NCBI GenBank assembly: GCA_928212115.1
Contig: CAKMRJ010005523.1
Location: forward strand, 139,261,803 to 139,325,802
Direction of reading: 5' to 3'
DNA from: Lactuca virosa
Lineage: Eukaryota; Streptophyta; Magnoliopsida; Asterales; Asteraceae
Length of the DNA: 64,000 nt
This document shows, piece by piece, positions 60,039 through 64,000 of the stretch (positions are counted from its first letter, which is position 1; every line of letters begins with the position of its first letter). The position numbers and the translations under genes are program-made. The notes beneath the pieces were generated by a model that ran no database searches, was not told the DNA's origin, and saw only the letters and a program-made list of their open reading frames with translations.

Positions 60039-60337
60039 GGCTTGAGGGAGTGGGTGCGGTAGAGGGTGCACTCCCTTGCCACATCAACTTGGAATACTGC
60101 CCCATCCCTACGGTTTTTGTGCGGTAGAGACCGCACTGTGGCACTCCAAGGGAGCGTTCCTCTCTTCCTATTGTCATTCCAATTGACCGTTGATTGGTCA
60201 GATTTTAAAAAAAAAATGTTTTTTTTAACCTTTTAAATTGAGTGTGGCATGAAACCACACTTTTGTGGTAATTGTTGACGTGTCGCCTACGTTGCAGTGA
60301 AGGGAGTGCAACTTTTGTGGCATCACTCCCTCTAGCC
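60039..60337. mobile_element. Harbinger/Tourist-like MITE with TTA duplication
   Basis: 299 bp with inverted ends GGCTTGAGGGAGTG and GGCTAGAGGGAGTG (right end in reverse; 13 of 14 match) and TTA on both sides (60,036-60,038; 60,338-60,340). TTA duplications and short G-rich ends are typical of PIF/Harbinger MITEs. Confidence 0.75.
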
Positions 60338-60460
60338 TTATAACACTCTCAATTTTCCATGTCATCATTTTTTTTCGATTTAATTTTTAATATTTATAAA
60401 AGAAATTAATAAAACATGTTATTTAAATAACACATAATTTTTTAATTAAAAATACCATTT

Positions 60461-60521
<61 letters not shown>

Positions 60522-61044
60522 ATTACGACAAAAAAAATAACATTTAAAAACAAAAAAAATACATTTGCCCCCTAAATTATTCATCTTCATTTCCATCGTA
60601 TATATAATCAGCAAAATCTTCTTGAAGTTGTCTGCATTTTCGTACGTGTAAATATTTCCAGAGTTTCCGATGATCTGTGTGAGTGTAAATATTTCTTAAA
60701 TATAAGTTGTGATATTGATATACTTGCAAAGGAATTAATAATTGCATTCTTATATCATTTCTTTTTTAAACGGTAAATCTACCTTATTTTTACTAAACTA
60801 CTCTTAATACCATCTATATCTCAAATAAAACTTGAACTCTCGACCTCAATAGTGTTTATATTCAAGTCCTAAGCATATCGACATAAATATAGATTTGATT
60901 ACTACTCAATGGGTAAGTAATCGTTTATACAATCGTATTTGGTTTTTTATTGCAAACAAATTATAAATTTTTTAAAATATTAAAAGATGATATAATTTGC
61001 AAAACAATCTTACAAATACAGTCGAATAAAGTAGTTTTATTTTG
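60338..61044. other. AT-rich intergenic with a TA array
   Basis: A TA microsatellite occupies about 60,464-60,518. No gene seen. Confidence 0.6.
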
Positions 61045-61870
61045 TATCCAAATTTAGGAGAATTTTGTATATATCCTTATTAAAAGTTAAAATATCATAT
61101 TTGCCCAACCGAATATCTAAATATCATATTTAACCTTCTTAAACTTTAAAATATCATATTTGTCCAAAAATATTTATTAAATATTTTAAAATCATTAAAA
61201 TTAAAATAATAATTAAATGTATCGTATTACCCTTACCTTCTAAATCATAATAGAAACTTCATCAGCAACTAACTTGAAATTTGCCATCGGAAACAATAGA
61301 GTGTTACAGTATCTTTAAAATAAAAACTCATGAAACACAAAGAGTCAAATTTTGACCCGTACACACACAAAATATATTATAATACATTCAATTTTTTTAT
61401 CCATTGCCGCGCACACAACCACATATAACAAAAATTGCAATTGGTAACAATCGGCGATAGCTATTTAAACTTTTTTTTTCACTTTTGAAGAAATACAAAA
61501 TCAAACAGTAAAAGAAACTCATAGTTTAATCCCTTCTTCTATTCTTTAGGAAGCAAAAATTCAAAATAAAAAGGTAACTAGCAATTGACATTACGCCGCA
61601 AGAAGTTAACAACAGGTCTAGAAGATGAAGTTCCTGCAATTTAGAAGTTAGGGGTAATATGGTCTATTTGGTTTTTATTTTTTCAATTTTAATGATCTTA
61701 ATATATAAAAAGAGAATTTAAAGTATTAAAAAATATTAAAAATATATATTTGGGCAAATATGATATTTTATAAGATTAAGAAGGCCAAATATAATATTTG
61801 GATATTAGATTGGATAAATATGATATTTTAACGTTTAATAAGGGTATATATGAAATTATTCCTTTAAATT
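61045..61870. mobile_element. AT-rich inverted-repeat (MITE-like) element
   Basis: The left about 140 bp, with TTAAAATATCATATTTGCCC repeated three times in variants, recur inverted at about 61,725-61,865. No clean target duplication could be fixed because the ends are low-complexity. No coding sequence. Confidence 0.6.
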
Positions 61871-62040
61871 TTGAAAATGCAAGAGGTAAATGGTAATATT
61901 TTTCATATTTCTTTAAGACTTTAACTTACATAATCCAATTAGTTTTTTATGAAGTATATATCCCATTAAGCATCTATAGTCGACTAAACACTACAAAATT
62001 TAATGTACTGTAATATCATAATTTCAACTTCTTTTCAACT
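61871..62040. other. AT-rich spacer
   Basis: Nothing recognised. Confidence 0.5.
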
Positions 62041-62250
62041 TTGGGAGTGTTTGACTTATCTTTTTGAGAGGCAAAAATCATTTTTGGAAAAGTTACAAAA
62101 AGTCAGGTTTTTCTGACTTTTCCAAAAAGTCAGTTTTTCTTATATCAAAAATTCAAAAGTAGCTTCTAAAATCTTTTTACCAAACATCTTTTACATTTTA
62201 TCTTTTCCAAAAAGGATTTTTGTCTCTAAAAAAATAAGCCAAACATCCCT
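62041..62250. mobile_element. Small palindromic MITE-like element
   Basis: Ends GGGAGTGTTTGACTTAT and GGGATGTTTGGCTTATT (reverse) are inverted; the middle holds GTCAG and CTGAC words around TTTTCCAAAAAG. No convincing target duplication. Confidence 0.5.
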
Positions 62251-62304
62251 TTTATTGATATATTGGAAATGATTATTAAATTGTTATCAAAATGATAATG
62301 GTTC

Positions 62305-62309
<5 letters not shown>

Positions 62310-62359
<50 letters not shown>
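62310..62359. repeat. TA microsatellite
   Basis: About 25 TA dinucleotides immediately upstream of the next palindromic element. Confidence 0.95.
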
Positions 62360-62361
<2 letters not shown>

Positions 62362-62364
62362 GTT

Positions 62365-62725
62365 TAATGGTTTAGAGATAAGATCGGGTGAGGACTCTTT
62401 TTAAAGTGAGAACTCGTGAGGACACTTTAAAAAAATTGAAAAAAAAATATAAAAAAAATGCAAATCATAAAATCGAGCATAGTACTATATAAGAGAGAAA
62501 AAAAATTTGGATCATTAAAATTGAAGCATAGATCATTTTTAAGATCCATGATTCAACTTTTATGATCCATGATTCAATTTTAATGATGCAAAAAAAAATC
62601 CATTTTTTTTCTCACGGATATAATATTATGCTCGATTTTATAATTTGTATTTTTTTCAATTCTTTTAAGGTGTCATCTCGAGTCCTCACTTTAAAAAGAA
62701 CTATCACCGGAACCTGACCCTAATG
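62365..62725. mobile_element. Long imperfect palindrome (foldback MITE)
   Basis: The left half (GTGAGGACTCTTTTTAAAGT, later ATAAAATCGAGCATAGTA and GGATCATTAAAATTGAA) reappears inverted in the right half around an axis near 62,550, so the whole about 360 bp can fold on itself. No coding capacity. Confidence 0.65.
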
Positions 62726-62758
62726 ATTTATAGAAGTTAAAAAGTATAAAATTTATTA

Positions 62759-63690
62759 GGGAAATCTCCATAAAAGTCCTAAAATTTTACTCTAATTTAT
62801 GAAAAAATCTCAAACTAAAATTTGTTTACGAAAAAGCATGAATTACCGGTAAAAATGGCGATTAGACCCCTTTTTCCCGGTTTACCGGTTTCATTACTTA
62901 CCTGTTTCATTAAAGTCCAATTATTTTACCCTAATTTACGAATAAGTCCCAAATTAAAACTTAGTGATGATTTAACCCTTTTTTCCATCAAACTTACATT
63001 TTATCTGTTTCATTGCAGATTTAGACACATAGTCATTAAATTAGTTGCTAAGATGGATACGATGGGTTATATAATATTATATTTACTGTAAAATTTGATA
63101 TTCATCTCATCGGCTCATTTATGACTATTTATCTAGGTCAGCAGTGAAACCATTAAAATGTGTGTTTCCGGGAGAAAATGGTAAGAAATGAGATGATGTC
63201 TGATGTGATGGATATATTGGGTTACATAAGATTAGATAGACAATTTGAAATTTCTTATAAACGTAAAAAATAACATAGTTGTTGCTAGTTTATATAATTA
63301 TTGCAGTCTTCGTCGGATGCATTTTATACTCCAAAAAAATATACAATATATCAAAATATCAAGTTTTATGGTAAACGTAGCATTATATAACCCAACATAT
63401 CCATCTCATTAGCTCATTTAATGATTAGGCGTCCAGGTCAGCAATGAAACCGATAAAATGTAGGAGAAAATGGTCAAATCATCAATAAATTTTAGTTTGG
63501 GACTTATTCGTAAATTGGTATAAAATAATTGGACTTTAATGAAACATGTAAGTAAAGAAACCGGTAAACCGGGAAAATATGGTCAAATCGTCATTTTTAC
63601 CGGTAATGCATGCTTTTTCGTAAACAAATTTTAATTTAAGATTTTTTCGTAAATTAGGGTAACGTTTTAGGATTTTTATGGAGATTCCCC
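62759..63690. mobile_element. Mutator-like TIR element with 10-bp target duplication
   Basis: Inverted arms of roughly 300 bp begin GGGAAATCTCCATAAAAG and GGGGAATCTCCATAAAAA (right end in reverse). The exact 10-bp sequence AAATTTATTA flanks both sides (62,749-62,758; 63,691-63,700). Within the arms ACCGGTTT and CCGGTAA words recur. It has no transposase; an 89-codon frame at 62,822-63,091 spans arm sequence and is not a gene. Confidence 0.8.
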
Positions 63691-63700
63691 AAATTTATTA

Positions 63701-64000
63701 TATTATTACCATAAATATATGTCATGTTGGCATTTTCACAACCGATTGAACTTATCACGTCCTTCAACATCCATTCAATTGTGGATGGCTTTAAATACTA
63801 TTGATGATCTAATAAATTTAGATAAAAATATTACCAATATTTTATACGATTTAGTTATATTTCTTGTCCTTATACAATTTAAATTTAGGTAGAAAGTACT
63901 ATTATTAAATGCATTTAATCATAATATTAATTGCTTGTATGAAAGTGCAAAACAAAATGGTCACGACTCACGATTATGACTTTCACAAATATATGTTCCT
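63701..64000. other. AT-rich intergenic sequence to the window end
   Basis: No gene, repeat or RNA recognised. Confidence 0.5.

Noticed and set aside
61045..61870. Target duplication for the AT-rich inverted-repeat element
   Set aside because: Candidate flanks (CCAAATTTA and TTTAAATTT) do not match and the ends are too AT-rich to place, so no duplication is claimed.
62822..63091. 89-codon plus-strand frame near the right end
   Set aside because: It spans the left inverted arm of a Mutator-like element and is not preserved in the right arm.

Overview
The window is nuclear DNA from a flowering plant. It has spliced plant-type genes (a proline-rich extensin-like receptor kinase, a DUF2775 organ-specific protein, remnants of FAR1-related and multi-domain FKBP genes), a plant tRNA-Glu, and many nested Ty3/gypsy chromoviruses. 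The LTRs carry ACTCG(C/T)CGAGT palindromes, which I associate with lettuce and other Asteraceae; that assignment is recollection and inference, not proven here.

Left half (1-30,185): retrotransposon sequence stacked on retrotransposon sequence. From the left: the 3' tail and 3' LTR of a copia-like element; gypsy element A (minus strand, broken gag/PR/RT), split by gypsy element H (5-bp duplication GTCGC); the 5' half of gypsy element B, joined to A's LTR through a scrambled junction; LTR E, which holds solo LTR D (duplication GTACA), which holds solo LTR G (duplication CTCAG); and LTR F on the plus strand. No host gene was found there.

Middle (30,186-50,981): the gene-bearing part. It holds a Mutator-like terminal-inverted-repeat element (9-bp duplication), a tRNA-Glu(TTC), a complete eight-exon PERK-type receptor kinase gene (minus), a possible organelle-like insert, and a FAR1-related pseudogene (plus). 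The pseudogene is interrupted by a long-TIR Mutator-like foldback element, which itself contains solo LTR I (duplication GTACA). After these come a truncated FKBP62/ROF1-like pseudogene (plus) and a small two-exon secreted organ-specific (S2-like) gene (minus).

Right part (50,982-64,000): gypsy/Tekay-like element C is complete in outline (two LTRs about 98% identical, duplication GTTTA, PBS, PPT, gag, PR, RT, RNase H, integrase and chromodomain). It is coding-dead and sits inside an older GAAC-rich inverted-repeat element. Behind it lies AT-rich DNA packed with small inverted-repeat elements: a Harbinger/Tourist-like MITE, a 0.93-kb Mutator-like element with a 10-bp duplication, and others.

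The most unusual signals concern the gypsy LTRs. Seven otherwise different LTR types (A, B/C, D, F, G, H, I) share a 5'-splice-site-like block and, further downstream in the sense direction, a 3'-splice-site-like block, usually with a family-specific minisatellite between them. Families A and B/C also need a 67-74-nt GT-AG intron at the gag/protease boundary to keep frame. Each LTR family further carries its own palindromic word, clustered at comparable places (upstream of the TATA-like box and in the leader).
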